From Spirochaetales bacterium (GTDB lineage: Bacteria > Spirochaetota > Spirochaetia > DSM-27196 > Alkalispirochaetaceae): 38,749 nucleotides of DNA. The notes below the pieces were generated by a model. The model was not told the origin of the DNA, ran no database searches, and saw nothing but the letters and a program-made list of their open reading frames with translations. Shown piece after piece: positions 15,922 through 24,596 of the stretch. The translations under genes and the position numbers were made by a program. Numbering within the stretch: position 1 is the stretch's first letter; the number at the start of each line of letters is the position of its first letter. Location: the NCBI GenBank assembly GCA_028282545.1, contig JANQHT010000027.1, positions 1-38,749 on the forward strand. Direction: 5' to 3'.

Positions 15922-18051
15922 TTATGGTGTGAAGAGCGACGAGACGGAGATCAGTGATTTCAACTGAAAAACGCCGGTGGGATCAGCCGCGGTGTGAGTC
16001 GAAGTGCGGGCCGCGTCCGTTTCATTGAGGTTCACCTGTGCCAGGGATGGCAACGTCGACAGGTTTTCGACGCCGTTGGTCGATCCGTCGGAAGAGATAC
16101 CGCCGGCGAAGGGATCGACATTGAGAATCAGTGTTTCGAGATTCGTCATGACGTTTCCCGAAAACGACAAAGCTGCCACGGTTCGGAGGGAACCGTTCCG
16201 CTGCAGATCGAGATACGTCAGCCTCGGAAGCGAAACGGCAATTTCGTCCACCAAGCCGCCGCCCGCCGACGTATCGATACCGCAGTCCACCAGGCGCAGG
16301 GTCCGGACCGATGTCGGCAGGAACGACGCGTTGAACGGCTGGGCGTATTCGATCGTCACCGTCTCGACGTCGGTGCCGCTGAGATTTGCAAGATTTATAC
16401 CGGGCCGGGATCCCGTCAGCGTGTTGATGATCTCCAGATGGTTCAAGGTATCGAGTCCCGCGGCAAAGGAGAGGTCCTCGGAGGAGACTATCTCGACGTC
16501 TTCCAACTGAAGGTGTCCCAGTTGCGTCCCGGCAAGCGAATCGAGGTTGTACACCGGTGGAGTCGAAGCGATTCCGTCGTACCCGCTGTTCACGATCGTC
16601 AGAGAACTGAGGTCGTTCAGAGAACCGGCAAAAGTGAGCGTATCGGACTCATCGATCGTGACGCCGCTCACGGAGAGGTCCTCGAGATCCGACGACGCAA
16701 ACCCCTCCAGGGAGACCGTAGGATAGAGCCCTCCGAGGTCGCTCAAGCGAAAAGTCCGAAGGTTCGTCATCCCGGAGGCGAACGAAAAGGTCTCCACCGC
16801 CGCCAGCACCACGCTCTCCGCCTGGAGATCTTCCAGGCGGGACAGGGACCCCAGCGCGTCGAGCGTAATCGCGTTGGCCGCGCCTGAGATGGTGAGGTGT
16901 GTCAGATTCACCAGGGACGACAGGGGCGTCAGATCCGATACGAGCGAGTTCTGCATCAAAAGCGACCGGAGAGCCGTCAATCCGATAAGCCCGGCTAGAT
17001 CCGCGTCGGTAATAGACGACGACGATAGGTCCAGTTCAGTCAGCGAAGGAAGCGAAGCGAGCGTCCCGATCGGCACTCCACCGCTGCGATGTGAGGCACC
17101 CAGATAGCGCAGGTTCGCAAGACCGTTGACCGCGTCCAGTTCCGCCGGAACGGCGTTGAGAGAGAGCGACTCGAGTTTCGTGAGGAACGCCACGTCCGCG
17201 ATATCCGTCAGCATCCCGCCGTTGTTGAGGTTGAGGTTTCGCAGGTTTGTGAGATTCCCGATCCCGTGTAGCGTCGATACGATGCTGTTCTGCATGGAGA
17301 GGGTTTCAAGGCCCGTACATCCGGCCAGGAACGCAAAATCCGTTGGGGGTGTAGCGCCGGTGGACGAATCGTCGTAGCGCAGGGAGGTCAGTTGCGGCAG
17401 TGACGGAAAGGGTGTCGTACCGCTGATGACGAGATCGCCTCCGGAGACGGCGAGACTCCGCAGTGTGCCGACCTCTGCCAATCCGGCGAGGTCGCTCACA
17501 CCGGCGTCGCCGATATCGAGAGCGTTCAACCGCGGAACCTCCGCGAGAAGTGCAAGGTCAAAAGCGGAAAGATCGTTATCTAGGGCGGGATCAACCGCCG
17601 TCGCGGAACTCACGCCGGAAACGATCAGCTCCTCCAACGTGGGGTGCCCAAAAAGAGGCGAAAGATCGGTTATCTGGTTGCGGGAGCCGCTGGTCGCCTC
17701 GTCGCTGTTGGATACGTTGAGCCATCGCAATCGAGGGAAATACACCAGACCTTCCAGCGACGTGATCCCACGATCTTTCGCGTCCAGATCGGTGATCCCC
17801 GACGTGTACTGCACACCCGTTTGGGCAAGGACCAACCGGAGCGCTCCATCGGGGACAAGCGGATCACCGTTATCGTCCGTACCGTTGAGGATCGAAAGCA
17901 GTTCGACGCGCGCGTCGGGATCTACCGGGTTGTCGAAGGGCGGCCGGTCCACCCGGTTTAGGTCAAAGGGCTCCGGGCACGCGGCGAGCGCGACGGCCGC
18001 GGCCGCGATTGCCAGGGTCCGAGAAATCCAAAGGACATGCCGAAACGTCAT
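15922..18051 (-). CDS. Leucine-rich-repeat lipoprotein
   Basis: The 709-residue protein has a lipoprotein signal ending VALAAC and then a long array of SDS22/internalin-like leucine-rich repeats of about 22-25 residues (for example LTNLRNLNLNNGGMLTDIAD and LPSLTELDLSSSSITDADLA). Such arrays form curved binding surfaces, so a surface or periplasmic protein-binding role is inferred. ATG at 18051 was chosen because it starts the signal peptide and overlaps the previous stop by ATGA. No cell-wall sorting motif or enzyme domain is present. It ends 7 bp from repeat copy B. Confidence 0.9.
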   Translation of the reverse strand: MTFRHVLWISRTLAIAAAAVALAACPEPFDLNRVDRPPFDNPVDPDARVELLSILNGTDDNGDPLVPDGALRLVLAQTGVQYTSGITDLDAKDRGITSLEGLVYFPRLRWLNVSNSDEATSGSRNQITDLSPLFGHPTLEELIVSGVSSATAVDPALDNDLSAFDLALLAEVPRLNALDIGDAGVSDLAGLAEVGTLRSLAVSGGDLVISGTTPFPSLPQLTSLRYDDSSTGATPPTDFAFLAGCTGLETLSMQNSIVSTLHGIGNLTNLRNLNLNNGGMLTDIADVAFLTKLESLSLNAVPAELDAVNGLANLRYLGASHRSGGVPIGTLASLPSLTELDLSSSSITDADLAGLIGLTALRSLLMQNSLVSDLTPLSSLVNLTHLTISGAANAITLDALGSLSRLEDLQAESVVLAAVETFSFASGMTNLRTFRLSDLGGLYPTVSLEGFASSDLEDLSVSGVTIDESDTLTFAGSLNDLSSLTIVNSGYDGIASTPPVYNLDSLAGTQLGHLQLEDVEIVSSEDLSFAAGLDTLNHLEIINTLTGSRPGINLANLSGTDVETVTIEYAQPFNASFLPTSVRTLRLVDCGIDTSAGGGLVDEIAVSLPRLTYLDLQRNGSLRTVAALSFSGNVMTNLETLILNVDPFAGGISSDGSTNGVENLSTLPSLAQVNLNETDAARTSTHTAADPTGVFQLKSLISVSSLFTP

Positions 18052-19883
18052 TCGGTCACCACCAGGTGAAACCCCCTCTCCCATACGCGGGTGCTGTCGG
18101 AGGGCACAACCGCGGCCCTGTCCAGGACCAGCGCCTCCCCGGCGGGCACCGACACAAGGAGCGGCATGGCATCCACGCCGCCGTCGGGAAGCGTCACGAT
18201 CGATTCGGGCCCAACGATGAGGAGATCCGCTCGTTCCGCTTCGCCGGTATCGGAGCGTCGCCCTCGCCCGTCGTCTTCGAGGTACTCCGCCACGCCGTTG
18301 GCGACCGCCATCAGCCGGGGATACCGGTCATCGGCCCAGTCCCGCATATAGGTGTCGCTCTGGCGAATGTTTCGCACAGCCAGGAGCAGGCCCGTGACGA
18401 GTGTCACTGCGCCGGCCCCGATCGTAGACCATTGCACCAGTTCGGTGAACTCCGCTTCGTCATACTTCTCTTCCGCCGCGCGCCGTTTGGTGGAAACGGT
18501 ATCGGGGCCGGCGGCGAGGTACTCCTCGTACAGTGCGTCGGCATCGTCGATCGTCTCACCCACGGCGTCGGTGTAGACCAGGTAGGAACCGTACCCCACC
18601 CCGCCGGCGCCGACCAGTGAAAGCAGATAGGGAACCGGGCGTCGCCGGCGCCGCACCAAACGGTCCGAGGTCTCCCGGGCCTCCCGATAGGCGTTGATCT
18701 GCCGTTCCGACAAGACCGCGTCGCCTAGGCCGAACTCCGCCTGGGTCTGCTCGATTTCATCGAGCAGAAGATCCGCCCGTTCCCAGTTCGATTCCGAAAG
18801 GGTCAGGGCAAAGGCGATGCGCGTCATGTGCAGATGCGCCAGGGCCGTTCGCCGAATTCGCTTGCCCAGTTTATCACCGCCGTTCTGCAGGTCCTTGCGA
18901 AACGTCCACGCCACCGGGATCGCTTCGGAAGCCCTGAGGGCACTATCGGCAAAGAGGTAGCCCGCGGGATCAATCCGGCGGAACTCGCGCTCCACATCGA
19001 CCAAGCTCTGCACCAGGACCAGAGCCGCCTCGTCACCGGGCCGATCGGCTCCGGCTATCAAATCGCGAACCTCGTCCAAAGCCGCCTGAACGGCGCTTTC
19101 GGCACCGGAAACCGCGAAGTTCCGCTCGGCGAAGGCGATCCGCGTATCGATCATGTCGGCCTCGGTCCGCGTGATCTCCGGTAGTGGAAAAGAGACGGTG
19201 TTCGCCTCACCCGCACGAATAAGGAGATCAGCGGAATAGACGAGTTGTTCGCCGGCGCGGGACACAACCGTTACGTCCAGCCGCCGCTCGCCAACGAGGA
19301 CCTGCGGAATACCGTTGATGTTCTCACCCACCAGTGCCCCGTCCAGATAGACCCGAAACACCACGTCCGCCCGGCTCGGTTCGAGGATCAGGGCACCAAA
19401 GTCGACGGGGTATCCCGTTATTGCGCTTGTTACCGCCACGACCAGTTCGTCCGCGGCGTCGAGCACGTCAAATGCACCAAAGGCCGTTCTGGACTCGGTT
19501 GCCACAACGTCGTTTGCCGAGGGGGCGTAGAGCCCCGTCTCGATAGTTACTCGGTCAGCTTCGGCAAGGCCCAACCGACCCACGAGGATCGCGTCCAACC
19601 GGCTCTCCCGGCCCGCCCGCACGATTTCGGCCCGGCCGGCGTCCGAAAACGGGTCCGGTGTGCCGATATCGCGTACGGTAACCTGTTCCGCCAAGCGGAG
19701 GGTGAGCAGTATCGTGTCGGTCAGTGACGCCGCCAGCACATCCCACTGGGCGTTTCCGGTCTGGTTGACAAAGGGCACGACCGCAAGGCGTTCAAGTCCG
19801 GTGGTTCGCTTCTGAGCCGATAGTGGAACGACGATCGCGAACAGGAGGGCAGACATAACCGCGGCACAACGGATCCGTCGCAT
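18048..19883 (-). CDS. Secreted envelope protein with PEGA-like domain and two membrane segments
   Basis: The 611-residue product has a signal peptide (MRRIRCAAVMSALLFAIVVP, cleaved near LSAQ). It starts with a CsgG/TolB-N-like domain (LERLAVVPFVNQTGNAQWDV...LAASLTDTILLTLRL), followed by a PEGA-like beta domain (VFRVYLDGALVGENINGIPQ). A long helical segment comes next, then two hydrophobic stretches (VPYLLSLVGAGGVGYGSYLV, and IGAGAVTLVTGLLLAV). The C-terminal 70 residues look beta-rich. The downstream LRR lipoprotein is coupled by ATGA. The pair may form an envelope complex; that is inference. No enzyme motif is seen. The ATG at 19883 gives the signal peptide; a GTG at 19901 would fall across the likely promoter. 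Confidence 0.8.
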   Translation of the reverse strand: MRRIRCAAVMSALLFAIVVPLSAQKRTTGLERLAVVPFVNQTGNAQWDVLAASLTDTILLTLRLAEQVTVRDIGTPDPFSDAGRAEIVRAGRESRLDAILVGRLGLAEADRVTIETGLYAPSANDVVATESRTAFGAFDVLDAADELVVAVTSAITGYPVDFGALILEPSRADVVFRVYLDGALVGENINGIPQVLVGERRLDVTVVSRAGEQLVYSADLLIRAGEANTVSFPLPEITRTEADMIDTRIAFAERNFAVSGAESAVQAALDEVRDLIAGADRPGDEAALVLVQSLVDVEREFRRIDPAGYLFADSALRASEAIPVAWTFRKDLQNGGDKLGKRIRRTALAHLHMTRIAFALTLSESNWERADLLLDEIEQTQAEFGLGDAVLSERQINAYREARETSDRLVRRRRRPVPYLLSLVGAGGVGYGSYLVYTDAVGETIDDADALYEEYLAAGPDTVSTKRRAAEEKYDEAEFTELVQWSTIGAGAVTLVTGLLLAVRNIRQSDTYMRDWADDRYPRLMAVANGVAEYLEDDGRGRRSDTGEAERADLLIVGPESIVTLPDGGVDAMPLLVSVPAGEALVLDRAAVVPSDSTRVWERGFHLVVTE

Positions 19884-19891
19884 ATGGGACA

Positions 19892-19918
19892 AATATAGCA
19901 CGGATCGGGGGATATCAA
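19892..19918 (-). promoter_or_regulatory. Candidate promoter of the PEGA-like protein gene
   Basis: TTGATA (19913-19918), a 15-bp spacer and an extended -10 TGCTATATT (-10 at 19892-19897). The start point is expected at about 19885, only 2 nt before the ATG at 19883. No Shine-Dalgarno site is visible, so this transcript is another leaderless candidate. Confidence 0.5.
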
Positions 19919-19926
19919 TCCAGCGA

Positions 19927-19947
19927 CGGCGCCGCCTAGCGGCGCCG
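19927..19947 (-). terminator. GC-rich hairpin downstream of hppA
   Basis: A perfect 9-bp stem (CGGCGCCGC with its complement) and 3-nt loop CTA lie 23 bp after the hppA stop and just before the next promoter. There is no T-run, so it would be a poor intrinsic terminator by classical rules but is well placed to separate the two units. Confidence 0.5.
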
Positions 19948-19970
19948 CGCGGATTGCGTAGAGGAGGCGC

Positions 19971-22133
19971 TTACAGAAAGAGGTCGAGCAGGTTGTAGCG
20001 CCCGAAGATCGACACGGCGATCAGTGAGACGATCGCCATGATCTTGATCAGGATGTCCAATGACGGTCCGACGGTGTCCTTCAGCGGATCACCAACGGTG
20101 TCACCAACGACACCGGCCGCGTGCGCTTCAGACCCCTTCCCGCCGTGGTGACCCTCTTCGATGTACTTCTTGGCGTTATCCCAGGCGCCCCCGGAGTTGG
20201 CGGTGAACAGAGCCAGCATAATCGCCGAGAGCGTGGTTCCGATCAGGAGCCCCCCGACAAACTCGGAGCCGAAGATGAAGCCGGAGACGATAGGCGTCAG
20301 GACCGCGATCAACGCGGGCGTTTTCATCTCTTTCAACGAACCGGCGGAACTGATCTCGATACAGAGCTTGTAGTCGGGCCGCGACTCACCGGTCAGAATT
20401 TTCGGATCCGCCTTGAACTGGCGCCGGACTTCATCAACCATCTTGCGGGCCGCGTTGGCCACCGCCTCGATCAAGATGCCGCTGAAGAGGAACGGTAGAG
20501 CCGCACCAACCAGGCCGCCCGCCAGGGTCAGGGTATTGATCATATCCAGGACGAGCTCAAAGGAGCCGTCCGTGGCACCGGGGTCAACCTGCGAGTAGAG
20601 ATAGCTTGCAAAGAGTGAGAGTGCGGCCAGCGCCGCGGAACCGATTGCAAAGCCCTTTCCGATAGCGGCGGTGGTATTCCCTACCGAGTCGAGCTTGTCG
20701 GTGATCTCCCGAACCCGCGGGTCCAACTTGCTCATCTCGCTGATGCCGCCGGCGTTATCCGCGATGGGGCCGTAAGTGTCGACCGATACGGTGGCGGCCA
20801 CGAAGGAGAGCATGCCGATGGCCGCCATGGCGACGCCGTAGAGACCGGCGATCGCGTTCGCTCCGATAACGGCCGCGGCCAGGACGACAATCGGAAAGAA
20901 GACCGATTTCATCCCCGCGGCAAGGCCCTGGGTGATGTTCAACGCGTATCCCTGCCGCGAGGCGGCGGAGATCTTCTGCGTAGGCTTGAATTCGTAGGCG
21001 GTGAAGTACTCGGCGAGCTGCCCGATCAGGATACCCGCCACGATTCCCAGTACCGCCGAGATCCACGGTGAGAGCCATCCGATAGTAAACCCGGCGGCTT
21101 CAGTGTTGATCGTGCCGAACTGGAAGTACGAGACAACCCCGGTTGCAAGGAGCGTCAGGATCGCGGAGGTCCAGGTGGCCACGTTCAACTCGCGGTGTGG
21201 ATTCTCCGACGCCTTTTTAGCTATGAGCGTCAGGATACCGACCACGGAAGAGAGAATCCCCACTGAGGCAAAGATCAACGGGTAGTGAACGAGCTTTGAA
21301 ACGAGTTCAGGTGCCATACCGTTCTGCGCTTCCAGAGTCGTGTAGAACATGTACGCCGCCAAAACGACGCTCGAAATGATAGCTCCCACGTAACTCTCGA
21401 GAAGGTCCGCCCCGAGGCCGGCGACGTCACCCACATTGTCACCCACGTTGTCGGCGATCGTCGCGGGGTTGCGCGGATCGTCCTCCGGTATGTTGGCCTC
21501 GGTCTTGCCGACGAGGTCGGCCCCCATATCAGCGGCCTTGGTATATATCCCACCACCTACGCGGTCGAACATTGCGATAATCGAACAGCCCAGGGCGTAT
21601 CCCGAAACGGTCATGGTGAAGGGGATAAAGTTGATTCCCAGCCAATTGGTCTCGATGACCAAGTTTGCCGGCGCGGTTTGTCCCAACCCATATCCGAAGA
21701 CAAGATAGACGATGCCGAGTCCAAGTACCGAGAACCCCGCAACGCTGAGGCCCATGACGCTTCCACCCTGGAAGGCGACCTTGAGCGTTTTGCCGATGTC
21801 ATAGGATTCGCGAGCACGGTTCGAGACACGGACGTTCGCTATGGTAGCGATCTTCATTCCGATCCACCCGGCGGAGGCGCTCATGAGCGCGCCTAACACA
21901 AAGGCGACTCCGGTATACCAGGAGACCACCGCTCCCAGCGCAATTGCTATAAAGACCGCAATCGTGAAAATAACGCGGTACTCGTGCCGGATAAAGGCAT
22001 CCGCACCTTCCTGGATCGCGCCGGCGATCTCAACCATCAGCTCGGTACCCGGTTCGAGCCGTTTCACGGCGGAGAAATTGATCGCGGCGAATCCGAGTGC
22101 CGCGACGACAGCTACAGCCACAAAACCTAACAT
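19971..22133 (-). CDS. hppA: Membrane-bound ion-pumping pyrophosphatase
   Basis: This integral membrane enzyme couples hydrolysis of pyrophosphate to export of H+ or Na+. The 720-residue protein has about 16 hydrophobic segments and the conserved loops DRVGGGIYTKAADMGADLVG, DPRNPATIADNVGDNVGDVA, DNAGGISEM and GVVGDTVGDPLKDTVG, which bind Mg-pyrophosphate. The segment GNTTAAIGKG has Ala where K+-independent enzymes have Lys, so the K+-dependent class is indicated; Na+ versus H+ cannot be decided by eye. ATG 22133 was chosen for its AAAGGATGA ribosome site and because MLGFVAVAVV begins the first membrane helix. It is divergent from the NUDIX gene. Confidence 0.96.
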   Translation of the reverse strand: MLGFVAVAVVAALGFAAINFSAVKRLEPGTELMVEIAGAIQEGADAFIRHEYRVIFTIAVFIAIALGAVVSWYTGVAFVLGALMSASAGWIGMKIATIANVRVSNRARESYDIGKTLKVAFQGGSVMGLSVAGFSVLGLGIVYLVFGYGLGQTAPANLVIETNWLGINFIPFTMTVSGYALGCSIIAMFDRVGGGIYTKAADMGADLVGKTEANIPEDDPRNPATIADNVGDNVGDVAGLGADLLESYVGAIISSVVLAAYMFYTTLEAQNGMAPELVSKLVHYPLIFASVGILSSVVGILTLIAKKASENPHRELNVATWTSAILTLLATGVVSYFQFGTINTEAAGFTIGWLSPWISAVLGIVAGILIGQLAEYFTAYEFKPTQKISAASRQGYALNITQGLAAGMKSVFFPIVVLAAAVIGANAIAGLYGVAMAAIGMLSFVAATVSVDTYGPIADNAGGISEMSKLDPRVREITDKLDSVGNTTAAIGKGFAIGSAALAALSLFASYLYSQVDPGATDGSFELVLDMINTLTLAGGLVGAALPFLFSGILIEAVANAARKMVDEVRRQFKADPKILTGESRPDYKLCIEISSAGSLKEMKTPALIAVLTPIVSGFIFGSEFVGGLLIGTTLSAIMLALFTANSGGAWDNAKKYIEEGHHGGKGSEAHAAGVVGDTVGDPLKDTVGPSLDILIKIMAIVSLIAVSIFGRYNLLDLFL

Positions 22134-22187
22134 TCGACCATCATCCTTTGTACTGGGTTTTCGCGCACACCTCGCCAAAAAAGCGAG

Positions 22188-22224
22188 TTGCACGTCTGTA
22201 CCATGTGTGTACCATAGGTATCAA
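22188..22224. promoter_or_regulatory. Overlapping divergent promoters with an 8-bp direct repeat
   Basis: For the NUDIX gene (+): TTGCAC 22188-22193 and TACCAT 22210-22215, spacing 16. For hppA (-): TTGATA 22219-22224 and TACAGA 22195-22200, spacing 18. The two overlap almost entirely. TGTACCAT occurs twice (22197-22204 and 22208-22215), 11 bp apart, one helical turn, as for a regulator that binds both promoters. All are sequence matches only. Confidence 0.45.
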
Positions 22225-22243
22225 CATTTGGTCAGGAGAAATA

Positions 22244-22768
22244 GTGAATACAACATCGGTTTTCGACTGGAAAACGTACGATCCGCAGGAATCAGCCGTT
22301 CTTTGTTTCATTCAACAAGATGAACGCGTTCTTCTTATCGAAAAGAAGCGCGGCCTGGGAGCCGGCAAGATCAACGGTCCCGGCGGACGCCTGGAGCCGG
22401 GCGAATCGTTCGTCGACGCGGCGATTCGCGAAACGCAAGAGGAGGTCTGCGTCATTCCTGAGGAGCCCGAATGGCGGGCATCCCTGGACTTCGCCTTTAC
22501 CAATGGCTACCATCTGCACGTTCGAGTGTTTGTGGCCGCTTCATACGTCGGCACGGCCGCTGAAACGGACGAGGCGGTCCCTCTCTGGCCCCAGGCCGGA
22601 GCGATTCCGTTTGATCGTATGTGGGAAGATGACCGCCTCTGGCTGCCGATGGTATTGGGGGGCACGCCGGTGGCAGGACGGTTCTACTTCGACGATGATA
22701 CGATGCTAACGTCGGACCTGCAGTTGGGCGTTCGCGAGTTCAATACTGGTTCCGAAGATCCTGAATAA
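22244..22768 (+). CDS. NUDIX hydrolase, MTH1/MutT-like
   Basis: The 174-residue protein has the NUDIX box as GGRLEPGESFVDAAIRETQE-EV, with the metal-binding REXXEE core intact; the Gly after it is Cys (EEVCV). The flanking sequence follows human MTH1/NUDT1 closely: NGPGGR before the box, ETDEAVPLW, then IPFDRMWEDDRLWLPMVL and FYFDDDTML near the end. MTH1 hydrolyses 8-oxo-dGTP and related oxidised purine nucleotides, so nucleotide-pool sanitation is the best guess. GTG at 22244 has AGGAGA 6 nt upstream; the ORF continues upstream without homology. The 3' end overlaps the convergent sigma-factor gene by 29 bp. Confidence 0.88.
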   Translation: MNTTSVFDWKTYDPQESAVLCFIQQDERVLLIEKKRGLGAGKINGPGGRLEPGESFVDAAIRETQEEVCVIPEEPEWRASLDFAFTNGYHLHVRVFVAASYVGTAAETDEAVPLWPQAGAIPFDRMWEDDRLWLPMVLGGTPVAGRFYFDDDTMLTSDLQLGVREFNTGSEDPE

Positions 22769-23699
22769 CGGCATTCTCCCGCAACTTGGCAAGCGCTTTT
22801 TCCTGGATCTGCCGGACGCGTTCACGGGTGATGCTCAGGAACCGACCGGTCTCTTCGAGCGTATAGGGGCCTTCACCCCCGATTCCGAAGCGTAGCTTGA
22901 TGATGCGCTTCTCCCGTTCGTTGAGGTTGTGCAGTTCTTCCTCCAACGTGTCCTGAAGCGTCAGTTGGAACACCAGGTCGAAGGGCTGCCCCTGGTTGTC
23001 GTCCTCGATCATGTCCGCCAAGCGCGTGTAGCTGTCGTCGTCGATCGGAACGTCCAGGGAGGTAGTGTCCTGGGAGAGGCGCTGTATCTCCTGGACACGC
23101 TCCGACGGCACGTTCATATAGGTTGAGATCTCTTCGGTTTCGGGATCTCTCCCGAGTTCCTGGGTCAAGTGCTTTGAAACAAAGAAGCACTTCTTGATCG
23201 TATTCAACATGTGTACCGGGATACGAATAACCCGTGCCTTGTCGGCCAGACTCTTGATGATCGCCTGTCGGATCCACCACGTCCCGTAGGTGGAAAAACG
23301 ACACCCTTTTCGATAGTCGAAACGTTCCACCGCCTCGATGAGTCCGATGTTCCCCTCGTCGATCAGGTCCAGCAACGAGAGGCCCCGATGCTGATACTTC
23401 TTGGCGATCGATACGACCAGTCGCAGGTTGCTGTTGATCATGCGCGTCTTGAGTAGACGCAACTCCTCTTCTTTCTTGTGGAGGTGCGGCGAGGTGGTGC
23501 CGTTTTTGCCCGGGAGCACCTCGATCTCCGCCTGGAGATCACGGATCGCGCGACCGATCTCCTGTTCGTCGTCAACGGTGAGAAGCGGATACCGGGAAAT
23601 CTGCTTCAAATAGAACGCAAGGGGATCGCTTTCATCGGTGGGGAGCGAGTCGCCCGAGGGAGGCCGTTTCCCGCTGCCCGGCATCACGGCTCTATCCAT
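22740..23699 (-). CDS. RNA polymerase sigma factor, RpoS/group-2-like
   Basis: The 319-residue sigma-70 protein has region 1.2 (DPLAFYLKQISRYPLLTVDD), region 2 with LIDEGNIGLIEAVERFDYRKGCRFSTYGTWW split across 2.1-2.4, region 3 (IPVHMLNTIKKC...LGRDPETEEI) and region 4 with the helix-turn-helix (TLEETGRFLSITRERVRQIQ). Region 1.1 is absent and it is much shorter than a primary RpoD, so an alternative group-2 factor for stress or stationary phase is inferred. The ATG at 23699 has a strong AGGAGGG site. It is 48 nt downstream of the NlpD-like gene, recalling the nlpD-rpoS pair of gamma-proteobacteria. Confidence 0.93.
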   Translation of the reverse strand: MDRAVMPGSGKRPPSGDSLPTDESDPLAFYLKQISRYPLLTVDDEQEIGRAIRDLQAEIEVLPGKNGTTSPHLHKKEEELRLLKTRMINSNLRLVVSIAKKYQHRGLSLLDLIDEGNIGLIEAVERFDYRKGCRFSTYGTWWIRQAIIKSLADKARVIRIPVHMLNTIKKCFFVSKHLTQELGRDPETEEISTYMNVPSERVQEIQRLSQDTTSLDVPIDDDSYTRLADMIEDDNQGQPFDLVFQLTLQDTLEEELHNLNEREKRIIKLRFGIGGEGPYTLEETGRFLSITRERVRQIQEKALAKLRENAVIQDLRNQY

Positions 23700-23747
23700 A
23701 CGATTCTCCCTCCTAACGTATCACGGGACCGGTAAAAGCCAACGATA

Positions 23748-24557
23748 TCACCCGCGCGGTGCCACCACCGGGTCCACGAAGCGATTGTCTTTCCACACGG
23801 TGAAGTAGAGTTCTTCCCGAGTTGTCCCAATGCGTGCGCCGGCTTCCACGGTCTGGCCGACTCCGACCTCAACTGATTCCTGTCCTCCATAGACGTAAAT
23901 GAACCCGGTTGCAGATTCGACAAACACTACGTTGCCGAAACTCGTATGCGGTCCCGAATAGACCACGCGCCCGCCGGCGATCGCCTGTACCGCCGCATTC
24001 CCGGTCGGACGGATGACGACGCCGGGCAGTTTTCCCTGGAGTCGCTCTTTTTCGCCCGCCACCGGCCACGTGCCGTCACCGTCAAAAGGGATCTGCTCGG
24101 CTACAATGAGGGGCATCGTATTGGCAGGCGGATCCAGGCCAGGGGGGGGTGCGTCGGGCGGGTCCGTCGCGCCCGCTTCCTTGATCCGCGACTCTTCCCA
24201 GTTGTGTGCGGTCGGGACTCGCAGAACCTGGCCCACGACGATGGTGTCCCGCTCAAGTGCGTTTTCGCTCCGGAGATCGTCGATGTTCGTACCGTGCAGG
24301 CGGGCGATCGAATAGAGCGTGTCACCTGGTCGCACTTCGTAGGAGGTGGTGCTCACGGAGAGTCGCAGAACGGTCCCGGGCAGCAGGAGTTCCGGTAATT
24401 CGATACCGTTGATCCGCATCAGTTCAGCGGCGTCGACCCCGTGGGTACGCGCGATGCCGTAGAGCGTATCACCGGCCTGAACGACGTATTCATTGGATTC
24501 GGCGCCGACGGTGAGAACCAGTGTCAGGAGTGCCGGGATAATGTAACGCGTACGCAT
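23748..24557 (-). CDS. NlpD-like secreted protein: two LysM domains and degenerate M23 domain
   Basis: The 269-residue protein has a signal peptide without lipobox Cys, two LysM peptidoglycan-binding repeats (YVVQAGDTLYGIARTHGVDA and YEVRPGDTLYSIARLHGTNI), a Pro-rich linker and a C-terminal LytM/M23 fold. Active M23 enzymes need HxxxD and HxH; here the matching places read SGPHTSFGNVV, YVYGGQES and ELYFTVWKDN, with no HxH. It is therefore probably not a hydrolase but an activator of amidases, as NlpD and EnvC are. It lies 39 nt after the tocopherol-cyclase-like gene and 48 nt before the sigma gene. Confidence 0.9.
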   Translation of the reverse strand: MRTRYIIPALLTLVLTVGAESNEYVVQAGDTLYGIARTHGVDAAELMRINGIELPELLLPGTVLRLSVSTTSYEVRPGDTLYSIARLHGTNIDDLRSENALERDTIVVGQVLRVPTAHNWEESRIKEAGATDPPDAPPPGLDPPANTMPLIVAEQIPFDGDGTWPVAGEKERLQGKLPGVVIRPTGNAAVQAIAGGRVVYSGPHTSFGNVVFVESATGFIYVYGGQESVEVGVGQTVEAGARIGTTREELYFTVWKDNRFVDPVVAPRG

Positions 24558-24596
24558 GCGATGTTCCTGTACTGATGGTCGGCACGTTGGCCCCCT

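Noticed and set aside
15640-15925. Tandem short repeats here as a CRISPR array
   Set aside because: The repeats are inverted hairpin stems of one element, without regularly spaced direct repeats or cas genes.
22097-22243. Upstream extension of the NUDIX protein
   Set aside because: It runs through the hppA start and divergent promoter; GTG 22244 has a good ribosome site and begins the MTH1-like sequence.
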